DNA from: an uncultured Curtobacterium sp.
GTDB lineage: Bacteria; Actinomycetota; Actinomycetes; Actinomycetales; Microbacteriaceae
Length of the DNA: 16,788 nt
Reading direction: 5' to 3'
Assembly: GCA_913774725.1 (NCBI GenBank)
Contig: CAJYIG010000147.1
Location: 1 to 16,788, forward strand
Shown here: one piece after another, positions 7,084 through 13,639 of the stretch
How the letters are laid out: each line of letters starts with the position of its first letter
Position numbering within the stretch: the stretch's first letter is position 1
Program-made: the position numbers and the translations under genes
Notes under the pieces: generated by a model
What the model was told of the DNA's origin: nothing
Databases searched by the model: none
The model's input: the letters and a program-made list of their open reading frames with translations, nothing else

Positions 7084-7566
7084 TCAGCGCCCGGGCGGCG
7101 CGGTGGCGAGGAGGATCTGGGCGTCGAGCATCGGCTCCGCCCCCGTGGTCCGGACCAGCGCGTCTGCTGCGGCGCGGACCGCGGTCCGCTCCTCGGGGGT
7201 CATCCGGCGCAGTGCCGCCCGGATCTCGACCGCCCGGCGGGCGAGCACGTGCTCGACGAGTGCGACGGCCTCGTCACCGGCGGTGACCAGGACCTCGCGT
7301 CCGGAGGTCCGTCGGGTCACCCAGCCGTCGCGGACCAGGCGGTCGACCATCCGGGTGATGCCCGACGGCAGCAGTCCGAGCTCGACCGCCAGGTCTCCGG
7401 CGCGCAGTGCGCCGCGGGTGACGAGGAGGACGAGGATCCGGTACTGCTGCAACGTCACCTGCTCGAGCGCGGGGGCGAGTGACCGGAGCACGATGCCGAG
7501 TCCGACGACCGATGCGTCCACCACGGACGACTCCGTTCGTGACTGCTGCTCATCGTCGTCGCGCAC
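7084..7566 (-). CDS. MarR family transcriptional regulator
   Basis: This is a 160-residue winged-helix regulator. The DNA-binding core runs from about residue 38 (VTLQQYRILVLL) through LAVELGLLPSGITRMVDRLV to the wing (DGWVTRRTSGREVLVT). The long helices before and after would form the dimer interface. MarR proteins respond to phenolic compounds, oxidants or antibiotics and usually control adjacent genes. The wing is shortened: the usual DxRxxxV motif reads RRTSGREV. GTG 7566 is chosen because a TAGGAT -10 lies exactly six bases before it and no Shine-Dalgarno sequence exists. The first three bases of that -10 are the stop codon of the upstream response regulator gene. Confidence 0.9.
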   Translation of the reverse strand: MRDDDEQQSRTESSVVDASVVGLGIVLRSLAPALEQVTLQQYRILVLLVTRGALRAGDLAVELGLLPSGITRMVDRLVRDGWVTRRTSGREVLVTAGDEAVALVEHVLARRAVEIRAALRRMTPEERTAVRAAADALVRTTGAEPMLDAQILLATAPPGR

Positions 7567-7578
7567 GCGGCAATCCTA
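7567..7578 (-). promoter_or_regulatory. -10 element of leaderless MarR mRNA, overlapping the upstream stop codon
   Basis: On the minus strand TAGGAT (7578-7573), TGCCGC, GTG 7566. The TAG at 7578-7576 is also the stop codon of the LuxR-type gene. Confidence 0.55.
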
Positions 7579-8229
7579 CGGCGAGGTCGCCCGGTCGACG
7601 CTGTGGTGGTCGGGCCGGAACCCGTGGTCGGTGCCCCAGAGGACCGCGTCGACCCGGTTCACCGCGCCGATCTTGCTGTAGAGCGTCCGGATGTGGGTCT
7701 TGACCGTGTTCGGGCTCAGGTGCGTGAGTTCGGCGATCTCGTCGTTCCGCTTCCCCTGGGTGATCAGGGCGAGGATCTCGGACTGCCGGTCGGAGATCCC
7801 GTGCTCCCGACCCGGCCAGTCGACCCCGGGACCGCTCGGGACCCGGCGCCGAGGGGCGTCGAGCACCCGTTCGCCGGCGGCGACCCGCAGGAGCCCGTCG
7901 GCGAGCTGCTCGCCGGTCGAGCTCTTCGCGAAGTACCCCGTGGCGCCTCGGGCGACCGCCGCGTCGATGAGGTCCTGGTCCATCTTCCACGTGAACACGG
8001 CGACGGTCCGGATGTGGGGGTTCGACGCCAACCGGGTCACGTCCTCGTCGTCGGGCTCCGGCTGCGCGAACGTGTCGTAGAGCGCGACGTCCACGTCCAC
8101 GGTGACCCGCCGTCGGGCGTCGAGCTGCACGACCTCGAGCCGGTCCGCGAACGGCGCGAGCAGGTCGGCGAGGCCGCGGAGGACCAGCTCGTAGTCGTTG
8201 ACGAGCGCGACGCGGATGCGGCCGGGCAT
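7576..8229 (-). CDS. LuxR/NarL-type response regulator, orphan
   Basis: This is a 217-residue two-domain regulator. The receiver spans about residues 4-120, with acidic-pocket residues N11-D12, candidate phosphoacceptor D52 (VALYDTF), T80 and the conserved K102 (YFAKSS). The usual Asp/Glu pair is Asn-Asp here, which may weaken metal binding. The LuxR-type helix-turn-helix covers about 145-200 and contains SDRQSEILALITQGKRNDEI and LSPNTVKTHIRTLYSKIG. No histidine kinase gene adjoins it. ATG 8229 is chosen because GAGAGGA lies six bases upstream; the frame stays open to 9630 only as antisense of the rhodopsin gene. It is divergent from the rhodopsin operon across 192 bases, so control of that operon is plausible but unproven. 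Confidence 0.93.
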   Translation of the reverse strand: MPGRIRVALVNDYELVLRGLADLLAPFADRLEVVQLDARRRVTVDVDVALYDTFAQPEPDDEDVTRLASNPHIRTVAVFTWKMDQDLIDAAVARGATGYFAKSSTGEQLADGLLRVAAGERVLDAPRRRVPSGPGVDWPGREHGISDRQSEILALITQGKRNDEIAELTHLSPNTVKTHIRTLYSKIGAVNRVDAVLWGTDHGFRPDHHSVDRATSP

Positions 8230-8421
8230 CTGGATCCTCTCAGGACCACCCCTGGGGGTGAGACGGGTGCTGATCGACGCGAGTTCCGTCGAGATCACCA
8301 CGCTACGGACGGCCTTGTACCCCGTCTGCAGCCGGGCCTGGGAACCGCGATGGTTGCCCGGGAGCAAGTTTTCCTGGTCGGCCCTGACGCGCCGCCCCTC
8401 GATCCCCCGGAAGGACCCCTC
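8230..8421. promoter_or_regulatory. Divergent control region between response regulator and rhodopsin operon
   Basis: This 192-base gap must hold both promoters. Two dyads stand out: CACCCC-TG-GGGGTG at 8247-8260 in the leader of the regulator, and the near-palindrome TTGCCCGGGAGCAA at 8354-8367, about 55 bases before the rhodopsin start. A possible -10 for the regulator is TAGCGT (8305-8300 on minus). I find no convincing sigma-70 -35/-10 pair facing the rhodopsin gene. The ribosome binding site GGAAGG (8409-8414) precedes ATG 8422. Confidence 0.4.
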
Positions 8422-9339
8422 ATGTCGGATGCACTCGCTCCGTGGAACGCGACGCTGACGCTCGCGGAGCACTCGATCATCGTCTACGCACTCTCCGTCG
8501 CCGGACTCGCGCTCCTCGCGTTCTTCGTGAAGTCGATCGTGTCCACGAACGAGGTCACCGGTCGCTACCGGACCGGCGTCTACGCGGGGACGGCGATCAC
8601 CGGCGTCGCCTTCCTGTCGTACGTCGTGCTCGTCGCGTCCTTCGCCCTCGGCTACGACCGCAAGGGTGACTCGTGGGTCCCGAACGCGAACGCGATCCTG
8701 TCCTGGGCACCGCGCTACTTCGACTGGACCGTCACCGTCCCGCTGCTCGTCATCGAGCTCCTGGCCGTCGCCACCCTGGCCGGCGTCGCGGCCCGCCGCC
8801 TGCGCGCGGTCGGCGTGGCCGCCGCGTTCCTGATGATCAGCACCGGCTTCGTCGGCGGCGTCGCGATCGACTCCGGCACGAGCATGCCGGCCCTCTGGAC
8901 CTGGGGCATCATCTCCGGCGTCTTCATGGTGGTCCTGTACCTCCTCGTGATCTACGTGGTCGTCAAGGGCGGCCGCGACCTGAAGGGCTCCGAGGCGGCG
9001 ACGACGCTCCGCAACGCGGGGATCCTGCTCATCGTCACCTGGATGGCCTACCCGATCATCTTCGGCCTGCAGGGCTGGGGCCACGGTGGCGCCGTCATCA
9101 CCTGGATGCAGGTCGTCCTGTCGGCCGCGGACATCGTCGCGAAGGTCGGCTTCGGCGCGATGATCCACAAGGTCGCCAAGTTCCGGTCCGCCGAGGACGT
9201 CCGCGCCGGCGTCGACACCCTGCCCGAGGCGCTGTGGGTCTCGTCCGAGAAGCTCGCCGACGGCACCCTGCCCGACACCGCGACCGAGTCCGACACCGCC
9301 ACCGTCGCAGGTCGCGGTGAGCACCGTGTCCGTCGCTGA
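8422..9339 (+). CDS. Microbial rhodopsin, predicted light-driven outward proton pump
   Basis: This is a seven-helix retinal protein of 305 residues. The Schiff-base lysine is K241 (ADIVAKVGFG), with counterion partners D101 and D237. Helix C reads RYFDWTVTVPLLVIE, giving the D101/T105/E112 (DTE) triad of proton-pumping proteorhodopsins and xanthorhodopsins. L109 occupies the spectral-tuning site, and Leu there is known to give green absorption. W102, W207, Y210 and P211 line the retinal pocket. G162 (TWGIIS) replaces bacteriorhodopsin Trp138, the 'fenestration' that lets a carotenoid antenna contact retinal. Helix B lacks the His partner of the counterion (Ser66 by alignment). The C-terminal tail of about 50 residues is hydrophilic. 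The start has GGAAGG seven bases upstream. Its last 23 bases overlap crtY. Confidence 0.96.
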   Translation: MSDALAPWNATLTLAEHSIIVYALSVAGLALLAFFVKSIVSTNEVTGRYRTGVYAGTAITGVAFLSYVVLVASFALGYDRKGDSWVPNANAILSWAPRYFDWTVTVPLLVIELLAVATLAGVAARRLRAVGVAAAFLMISTGFVGGVAIDSGTSMPALWTWGIISGVFMVVLYLLVIYVVVKGGRDLKGSEAATTLRNAGILLIVTWMAYPIIFGLQGWGHGGAVITWMQVVLSAADIVAKVGFGAMIHKVAKFRSAEDVRAGVDTLPEALWVSSEKLADGTLPDTATESDTATVAGRGEHRVRR

Positions 9340-10654
9340 CACCGGCACGACCACCTCGGGGGCTGGAGCGCACGTCGCTCCGGCCCCCGGCCCCGTCGCG
9401 GGGGCGCTGCCCGCCTCCGTCGACGTCGCCGTGGTGGGCGGTGGTTGCTCCGGCATCGCGACGGCGGTCCACCTCGCCGCGCTGCCGGGAGACCCGTCCG
9501 TCCTGGTGCTCGAGGGCCGCTCCACACCGGACCCGCGCTCGTGGTGCTCGTGGGACGACGGCAGCGATCCCCTCCCCGAGGCCCGCTCGGCCTCGTGGAC
9601 CCGGTGGGAGGTCCGGACCGACCGGGGCACGAGCGTCGGGACGGACCCCGACCACCCCTACGTCCTGGTGCGCGCGGCGGACCGACGGGCAGCTGCCGAG
9701 CGGCGGCTGGCCGCGCTCGGTGGCGTCCGGGTGGTCGACGGTGCCCCCGTGACCGCGGTGACGGCGGTGCCCGTGACGGACGGTCCGGGCGTCTCGGTCG
9801 AGTCGGCCCTCGGCACCGTGCGGGCGGCGAGCGTGCTCGATGCCCGGGGACCGCGCTGCCCGGAGCACGTCGGTGCCGGCCGGGTCCTGCTCCACCAACG
9901 GTTCGTCGGACACTGGATCACCGCGGACCGGCCCGTCTTCGACACGACGACCGCGACGCTCATGGACTTCACCGGGCAGGCCGCCTCCGGACCCGCGCGG
10001 TTCGTGTACGTCCTGCCGGTCTCCCCCACCGAGGCCCTCGTCGAGAGCACGCTCTTCACGCCGGACGCCGCGGACCCGTTCGACCACGAGGACCACGTCG
10101 CGCAGTACGTCGAGCGGCGCTGGGACCTGCGGCCGGACGAGTGGCGGATCGTCGACTCGGAGCGGGGGTGCATCCCGATGACCGACGCCCCGGTCCGACC
10201 CGGTACGCGGTGGTCGGCTGCGGAAGCCGTCGTCGGGACGACCCGACCGAGCAGCGGCTACGGGTTCGCCCGGAGCAACCGGCACAGTGCCGTCGTCGCG
10301 CAGCACCTGGCGGCCGGCACGCCCGTCCCGCCGTTCGTCGACGGCTGGCGCACGCGGTTCCTCGACGCGGTCTTCCTCCGGTTCCTACGCGACCGACCGG
10401 AGCAGGCCCCGGAGGCGTTCCGCCGCCTGTTCGCGCTGCCCGGGCCGCTCGTCGTCCGGTTCCTGACGGAGCACTCGACCCCCGCGGACGACGTACGGAT
10501 CGTGCTGGCGCTGCAGAAGCCGCCGTTCCTCGCGGCGCTCGTCCGCACCGTGGTCGACGCGGTCACCCGACGCCGGACGGAAGCGGTTGCGCACGCCGAC
10601 GCCGACGCCGACGTCGACGCCCGTCGCGGCCGTGCGGCGGGGAGCGCTCGGTGA
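9317..10654 (+). CDS. crtY: Lycopene beta-cyclase, CrtY type
   Basis: This flavoprotein of 445 residues would cyclise both ends of lycopene to give beta-carotene. The FAD-binding Rossmann loop is VVGGGCSG (39-46), followed later by LDARGP. The cyclase region has ERGCIPMTDAP and GTTRPSSGYGF (307-317), both matching the CrtY/CrtL family rather than the heterodimeric CrtYc/Yd or CrtYe/Yf cyclases common in Actinobacteria. An unusual Ala/Asp repeat (AHADADADVDARRG) lies near the C-terminus. GTG 9317 overlaps the rhodopsin gene by 23 bases; GTG 9326 is an alternative start. The stop overlaps the next start in GTGA. This position suggests a cyclase dedicated to making the retinal precursor, with lycopene supplied by genes outside the window. 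Confidence 0.93.
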   Translation: MSTVSVADTGTTTSGAGAHVAPAPGPVAGALPASVDVAVVGGGCSGIATAVHLAALPGDPSVLVLEGRSTPDPRSWCSWDDGSDPLPEARSASWTRWEVRTDRGTSVGTDPDHPYVLVRAADRRAAAERRLAALGGVRVVDGAPVTAVTAVPVTDGPGVSVESALGTVRAASVLDARGPRCPEHVGAGRVLLHQRFVGHWITADRPVFDTTTATLMDFTGQAASGPARFVYVLPVSPTEALVESTLFTPDAADPFDHEDHVAQYVERRWDLRPDEWRIVDSERGCIPMTDAPVRPGTRWSAAEAVVGTTRPSSGYGFARSNRHSAVVAQHLAAGTPVPPFVDGWRTRFLDAVFLRFLRDRPEQAPEAFRRLFALPGPLVVRFLTEHSTPADDVRIVLALQKPPFLAALVRTVVDAVTRRRTEAVAHADADADVDARRGRAAGSAR

Positions 10655-11742
10655 CCGCCGTGACCGCCGCGGATCCCGTGCTCGCGCTCCCGGAGACCGC
10701 TCCCCCCGCGCTCCGGACGTGGGTCGCCGACCACGTGCTGGCACCCGTCACCGCGGTCCTGGCCGTCATGGCCCTGGTCTGCGCGGTCCTCCGGCTCAGC
10801 GGCACACCGGTGCCGATGGCCGTCCAGCTCGTCCCCTTCGCCGTCAGCGTCCTGGTGTTCGGGCTCCCGCACGGTGCGCTCGACCACCTCGTCCCCGCCC
10901 GGCTGCGCCCGGGGACGAGCACGGCGCGCTCGGTCCTGGTGGTCGTCGCCCTGTACCTCGTCGTCGGGTCGGCCACCGCCGCGCTCTGGATCGCCGCGCC
11001 GCTGCTGGGCTTCGCCGTGTTCGTCGCGATCACGTGGTTCCACTGGGGGCAGGGTGACCTCTTCGTGGACCGGCTGCTCGGCGACGGCGCACCGGGACGC
11101 GTCGGCTCCGTCCTGACCGTGCTGGTGCGCGGCGCGCTGCCGATGCTCGTGCCCTTCGTGGCGCAGCCGGGTGCTGCCGTGCAGGTCGTCGTCGAGTCCG
11201 CGGCCGTGGTCGACGGCGGGACCGACCGAGCCGTCCTCGTCGTCCCCGCAGCGGTCCGGATCGCGGGCGCCGCCCTCGTCCTCGTGCTCGTCGTGCTGCA
11301 CGTCGTGGCGGTCGGTCGATCGGGCGGGCCGCGCTGGCGGCAGGTCTCCGAGGACCTCGTGCTCGTCGCCTTCTTCACCGTCGTCGCGCCGGTGCTCGCG
11401 GTCGGGCTCTACTTCACGCTGTGGCACGCGGTCCGGCACATCCTCCGGTTGGAGCTCACGGACCCGACCAGCGCGCGGCAGCTGCACCGCGGGCGACTGC
11501 TCGCACCGTTCCTCCGGTTCGCCCGTCAGGCGTGGCCGATCACGGCGATCGCGGTGGCGATGCTCGTGGTGCTCGCCGTCGTGGTCCGGCGGGTCGACCT
11601 CGGCGTCTACCTCGCCCTCATCGCCGCACTCACCACCCCGCACACCGTGGTCGTCACGTGGATGGACCACGTCCAGCGCACGTGGTCCCGACGCGCACCC
11701 GAACTCGCACGCCCCGCACCCCGAACGAAGGACGTCCCGTGA
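10651..11742 (+). CDS. blh: Beta-carotene 15,15'-dioxygenase, Brp/Blh family
   Basis: This integral membrane dioxygenase of 363 residues would split beta-carotene into two retinal molecules. The family's iron-binding and conserved histidines are all visible: H74 and H79 (GLPHGALDH), H131 (WFHWGQGD), H259 and H263 (LWHAVRH), H331 and H340 (TPHTVVVTWMDH). About seven to nine hydrophobic segments span the protein. GTG 10651 overlaps the crtY stop as GTGA, and the gene's own stop overlaps the next start in the same way, so translational coupling is likely. The open frame extends upstream to 9445 only as a shadow of crtY. Together with crtY it completes a local lycopene-to-retinal route for the opsin. 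Confidence 0.95.
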   Translation: MTAVTAADPVLALPETAPPALRTWVADHVLAPVTAVLAVMALVCAVLRLSGTPVPMAVQLVPFAVSVLVFGLPHGALDHLVPARLRPGTSTARSVLVVVALYLVVGSATAALWIAAPLLGFAVFVAITWFHWGQGDLFVDRLLGDGAPGRVGSVLTVLVRGALPMLVPFVAQPGAAVQVVVESAAVVDGGTDRAVLVVPAAVRIAGAALVLVLVVLHVVAVGRSGGPRWRQVSEDLVLVAFFTVVAPVLAVGLYFTLWHAVRHILRLELTDPTSARQLHRGRLLAPFLRFARQAWPITAIAVAMLVVLAVVVRRVDLGVYLALIAALTTPHTVVVTWMDHVQRTWSRRAPELARPAPRTKDVP

Positions 11743-12839
11743 CCGACACCCCCACGCCCCGTGCCTCCGGCCTGCGCACCGGCGCGGTCTTCGCCGGTCG
11801 GATCCTCGTCATCGCCGCGGCGGTCGGTCTGGTCGGCTGGATCGCCTTCACCCTGTCGAACGTCGTGGTGCCGTTGCTCATCGGTCTGGTGGTCGCGGCA
11901 CTCCTCGTCCCGTTCAGCGCTGTGCTGCAGCGCCACGGCGTCCCGAAGTGGCTCGCGATCGTGATCGCGCTGCTGTCGCTCGTCGGCGGGATCGCGCTGC
12001 TCGTGTTCCTGGTCGTCTGGCGCGTCAGCGAGCAGCTCCCCAGCCTCGAGGACCGGACGGTCGCGCTCATCGGGACCGTGCAGGACCTGCTGCGGCACCC
12101 GCCGTTCGGCCTGCCGTCGGTCGACCTCGACACCCTGTCCGCCGACGCCAGGACCTTCGTCGAGCAGCACGCCGCCGAACTGCAGCAGGGGATCGTCGTC
12201 GCGGGGGCGACCCTGGTGCACCTGGGCGAAGGGCTCTTCATCGTGACCTTCGTGACGATCTTCGCGCTCACCGGCGGTCGCCACATGTGGGAGTGGGTCG
12301 TCTCGCTCTTCCCGCGGGCCGCGCAGCACCGGATCGGCGTCGCCGGCGAGGCCGGGTGGACGACGCTGACGCACTTCATCCGTGTGCAGGTCGTCATCGC
12401 CGCGACGGACGCGATCGGCATCGCGCTCGGCGCCTTCCTGCTCGGGGTGCCGCTCGCCGGACCCATCGGGGTGGTCGTCTTCGTCGGGGCGTTCATCCCG
12501 GTCGTCGGTGCCTTCGCCGCGGGGGCGGTCGCGGTGCTGCTCGCGCTGGTGTTCAAGGGGTGGGTGGTGGCCCTCGTCATGCTCGGGATCGTCGTGCTCG
12601 TGCAGCAGCTCGAGGGGCAGGTGCTGCACCCGTTCCTGACGGGCTCGGTCGTCGCGGTCCACCCGCTCGCGGTGTTGCTCGCCGTGATCGCGGGCACGAC
12701 GATCGGCGGCATCGCGGGCGGCTTCTTCGCCGTGCCGCTCGCCGCGACCGCGAACTCGATGATCCGCGCCGCCCGGCAGGACGACCCCGACGTCGAGATC
12801 GCGCTGCCGATCCCGAAGAGCGCCGAACCGGCCGGGTGA
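11739..12839 (+). CDS. AI-2E family transporter (PerM/TqsA-like membrane protein)
   Basis: This polytopic membrane protein of 366 residues belongs to the family once called DUF20. Hydrophobic helices lie at about 20-60 and 67-90. A soluble segment from about 95 to 150 contains EQLPSLEDRTVALIGTVQDL, and the C-terminal half has five or so helices including GPIGVVVFVGAFIPVVGAFA and the family motif QQLEGQVLHPFLTG. Members export autoinducer-2 or act as ion-driven exchangers; many have no known substrate. GTG 11739 overlaps the blh stop by four bases and has AAGGA (11728-11732) upstream. The gene therefore belongs to the rhodopsin operon. A role coupled to the proton gradient made by the pump is inference. 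The stop lies inside a 16-base tandem repeat. Confidence 0.9.
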   Translation: MTDTPTPRASGLRTGAVFAGRILVIAAAVGLVGWIAFTLSNVVVPLLIGLVVAALLVPFSAVLQRHGVPKWLAIVIALLSLVGGIALLVFLVVWRVSEQLPSLEDRTVALIGTVQDLLRHPPFGLPSVDLDTLSADARTFVEQHAAELQQGIVVAGATLVHLGEGLFIVTFVTIFALTGGRHMWEWVVSLFPRAAQHRIGVAGEAGWTTLTHFIRVQVVIAATDAIGIALGAFLLGVPLAGPIGVVVFVGAFIPVVGAFAAGAVAVLLALVFKGWVVALVMLGIVVLVQQLEGQVLHPFLTGSVVAVHPLAVLLAVIAGTTIGGIAGGFFAVPLAATANSMIRAARQDDPDVEIALPIPKSAEPAG

Positions 12840-12867
12840 CGAACCGGCCGGGTGACGAACCGGCCGG
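12825..12867 (+). repeat. 16-base tandem repeat spanning the AI-2E transporter stop codon
   Basis: GAACCGGCCGGGTGAC occurs at 12825-12840 and 12841-12856, with a partial third copy (GAACCGGCCGG) at 12857-12867. Each full unit contains a TGA, and the first one is the transporter stop. The third copy holds the palindrome ACCGGCCGGT. It looks like a slippage duplication of the gene end. Confidence 0.85.
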
Positions 12868-12878
12868 TCCGGGTCCGC

Positions 12879-12939
12879 GCGGCACCGCTCACCGTCGTGC
12901 CGCCCGCCGCCGCGGAGCGCCGCTCACCGCCCGCGGCGG
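12879..12939. terminator. Bidirectional terminator between the rhodopsin operon and the convergent oxidoreductase gene
   Basis: Two perfect stems are present: GCGGCAC (12879-12885) with GTGCCGC (12897-12903), and CCGCCGCGG (12907-12915) with CCGCGGCGG (12931-12939). The second covers the stop codon of the minus-strand gene. There is no T-tract. Confidence 0.55.
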
Positions 12940-13577
12940 TAGGCGCTCCCGTCGCACGTGTGCACGGCGTCGTCGTCGAAGAGCAGGCGCAGCGAGTAGG
13001 CCGCGCAGTCCACGAAGGTCGCGATGCTGATCCACGTCCGGGACCGTCGCAGCTCGCCCTTCGACGGACCGTCCGAACCGATGCCCGCGCGGTGCACGAC
13101 CCAGGCCAGGTCGCGGGCCTCGGTGTCGAGCCAGCGCATCACGGCCTCGTTGTCGCGGTGCTGCCCGTCGTACGAGCGCGCGATGGTCGCGCGGACGAGC
13201 CGCAGCACGGGCATCAGCCGCTTCCCCGGAGCCGCACTCAGCCCACCCGCCTGGTAGAGCAGGCGACGGACCCCCTTCCGGCGCATGACCGGGACGAGTG
13301 CCTGCACGAACGGGGTGTTCACGAGGCGGTCGCGCTGCGCCACCACGTCACCGAGCATGAGGACCACCGCGTCCACGCCCTCGAGCAGGGCGTCGAGGTC
13401 GAGCGGTTCCGAGATCGACCCCTGCACGACCTCGAGCCCGTCGTGCTGCAGCGAGAGCTTCGCGGGGTTCCTGGCGAGCGCCCGGACCCGGTGGCCGGCG
13501 TCGAGGGCGAGTCGGGTGAAGTGCTGACCGGTCTGGCCGGTCGCGCCGAGCACGAGGAGTGTCTGGTTCGAGGTCAT
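12924..13577 (-). CDS. NAD(P)-binding oxidoreductase, atypical SDR (NmrA-like)
   Basis: This 217-residue Rossmann-fold protein carries the atypical SDR glycine motif LGATGQTGQH (residues 10-19), followed by the strand and basic residues RVRALARNPAKL, which suggest NADP(H). Typical landmarks are the acidic VDAVVLMLG strand, and RLLYQAGG in place of the classical catalytic YxxxK, which is absent. Such proteins are NAD(P)H-dependent quinone or flavin reductases, epimerase-like enzymes or redox sensors. ATG 13577 is preceded by a strong promoter with the -10 six bases before the start, so the mRNA is probably leaderless. It is divergent from a TetR gene and shares its operator, which implies control by that TetR. 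The substrate is unknown. Confidence 0.9.
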   Translation of the reverse strand: MTSNQTLLVLGATGQTGQHFTRLALDAGHRVRALARNPAKLSLQHDGLEVVQGSISEPLDLDALLEGVDAVVLMLGDVVAQRDRLVNTPFVQALVPVMRRKGVRRLLYQAGGLSAAPGKRLMPVLRLVRATIARSYDGQHRDNEAVMRWLDTEARDLAWVVHRAGIGSDGPSKGELRRSRTWISIATFVDCAAYSLRLLFDDDAVHTCDGSAYRRGR

Positions 13578-13583
13578 GCGGCC

Positions 13584-13612
13584 AATCTAGGCACTGACAA
13601 GAAAGTAGTCAA
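13584..13612 (-). promoter_or_regulatory. Consensus promoter of the NmrA-like gene, leaderless
   Basis: On the minus strand: TTGACT (13612-13607), a 17-base spacer, TAGATT (13589-13584), six bases, then ATG 13577. It is the best -35/-10 pair in the window. Its -35 lies in the palindromic operator. Confidence 0.75.
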
Positions 13613-13620
13613 TGACTAGT
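13604..13620. promoter_or_regulatory. Palindromic operator for the divergent TetR
   Basis: AGTAGTCA-A-TGACTAGT at 13604-13620 has 7 of 8 positions symmetric; the core TAGTCA/TGACTA is perfect. It covers the -35 of the oxidoreductase promoter and lies just upstream of the TetR -10. A bound repressor would shut off both genes. Confidence 0.65.
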
Positions 13621-13627
13621 TCCGCGG

Positions 13628-13639
13628 TAGGATGGTCCC
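13628..13639 (+). promoter_or_regulatory. -10 element of leaderless TetR mRNA
   Basis: TAGGAT (13628-13633), GGTCCC, then GTG 13640. The same hexamer and spacing occur at the MarR gene (7578-7566 on minus). Confidence 0.6.

Noticed and set aside
8230-9630. Minus-strand open frame running upstream of the response regulator to 9630 (684 residues in total)
   Set aside because: It is antisense to the rhodopsin gene. The receiver domain begins right after ATG 8229, which has a good ribosome binding site, and the upstream translation is low-complexity Asp/Arg/Gly typical of GC-rich shadows.
9445-10650. Longer 5' end of the blh frame
   Set aside because: It is a shadow of crtY. The GTGA overlap at 10651 gives a natural start just before the first membrane segment.
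9317-12839. Quorum-sensing module (AI-2 synthesis and transport)
   Set aside because: The family name AI-2E is historical. No luxS or AI-2 receptor gene is nearby, and many members do not move AI-2, so I do not claim a quorum-sensing role.
11171-13030. Long + strand frame of 619 residues across blh, the transporter and the gap
   Set aside because: The translation is Arg/Ser/Pro-rich without any domain, and it conflicts with two well-supported membrane proteins in other frames.
12852-13619. Plus-strand frame of 255 residues opposite the NmrA-like gene
   Set aside because: Antisense shadow. The minus strand holds a clear Rossmann protein with its own consensus promoter.
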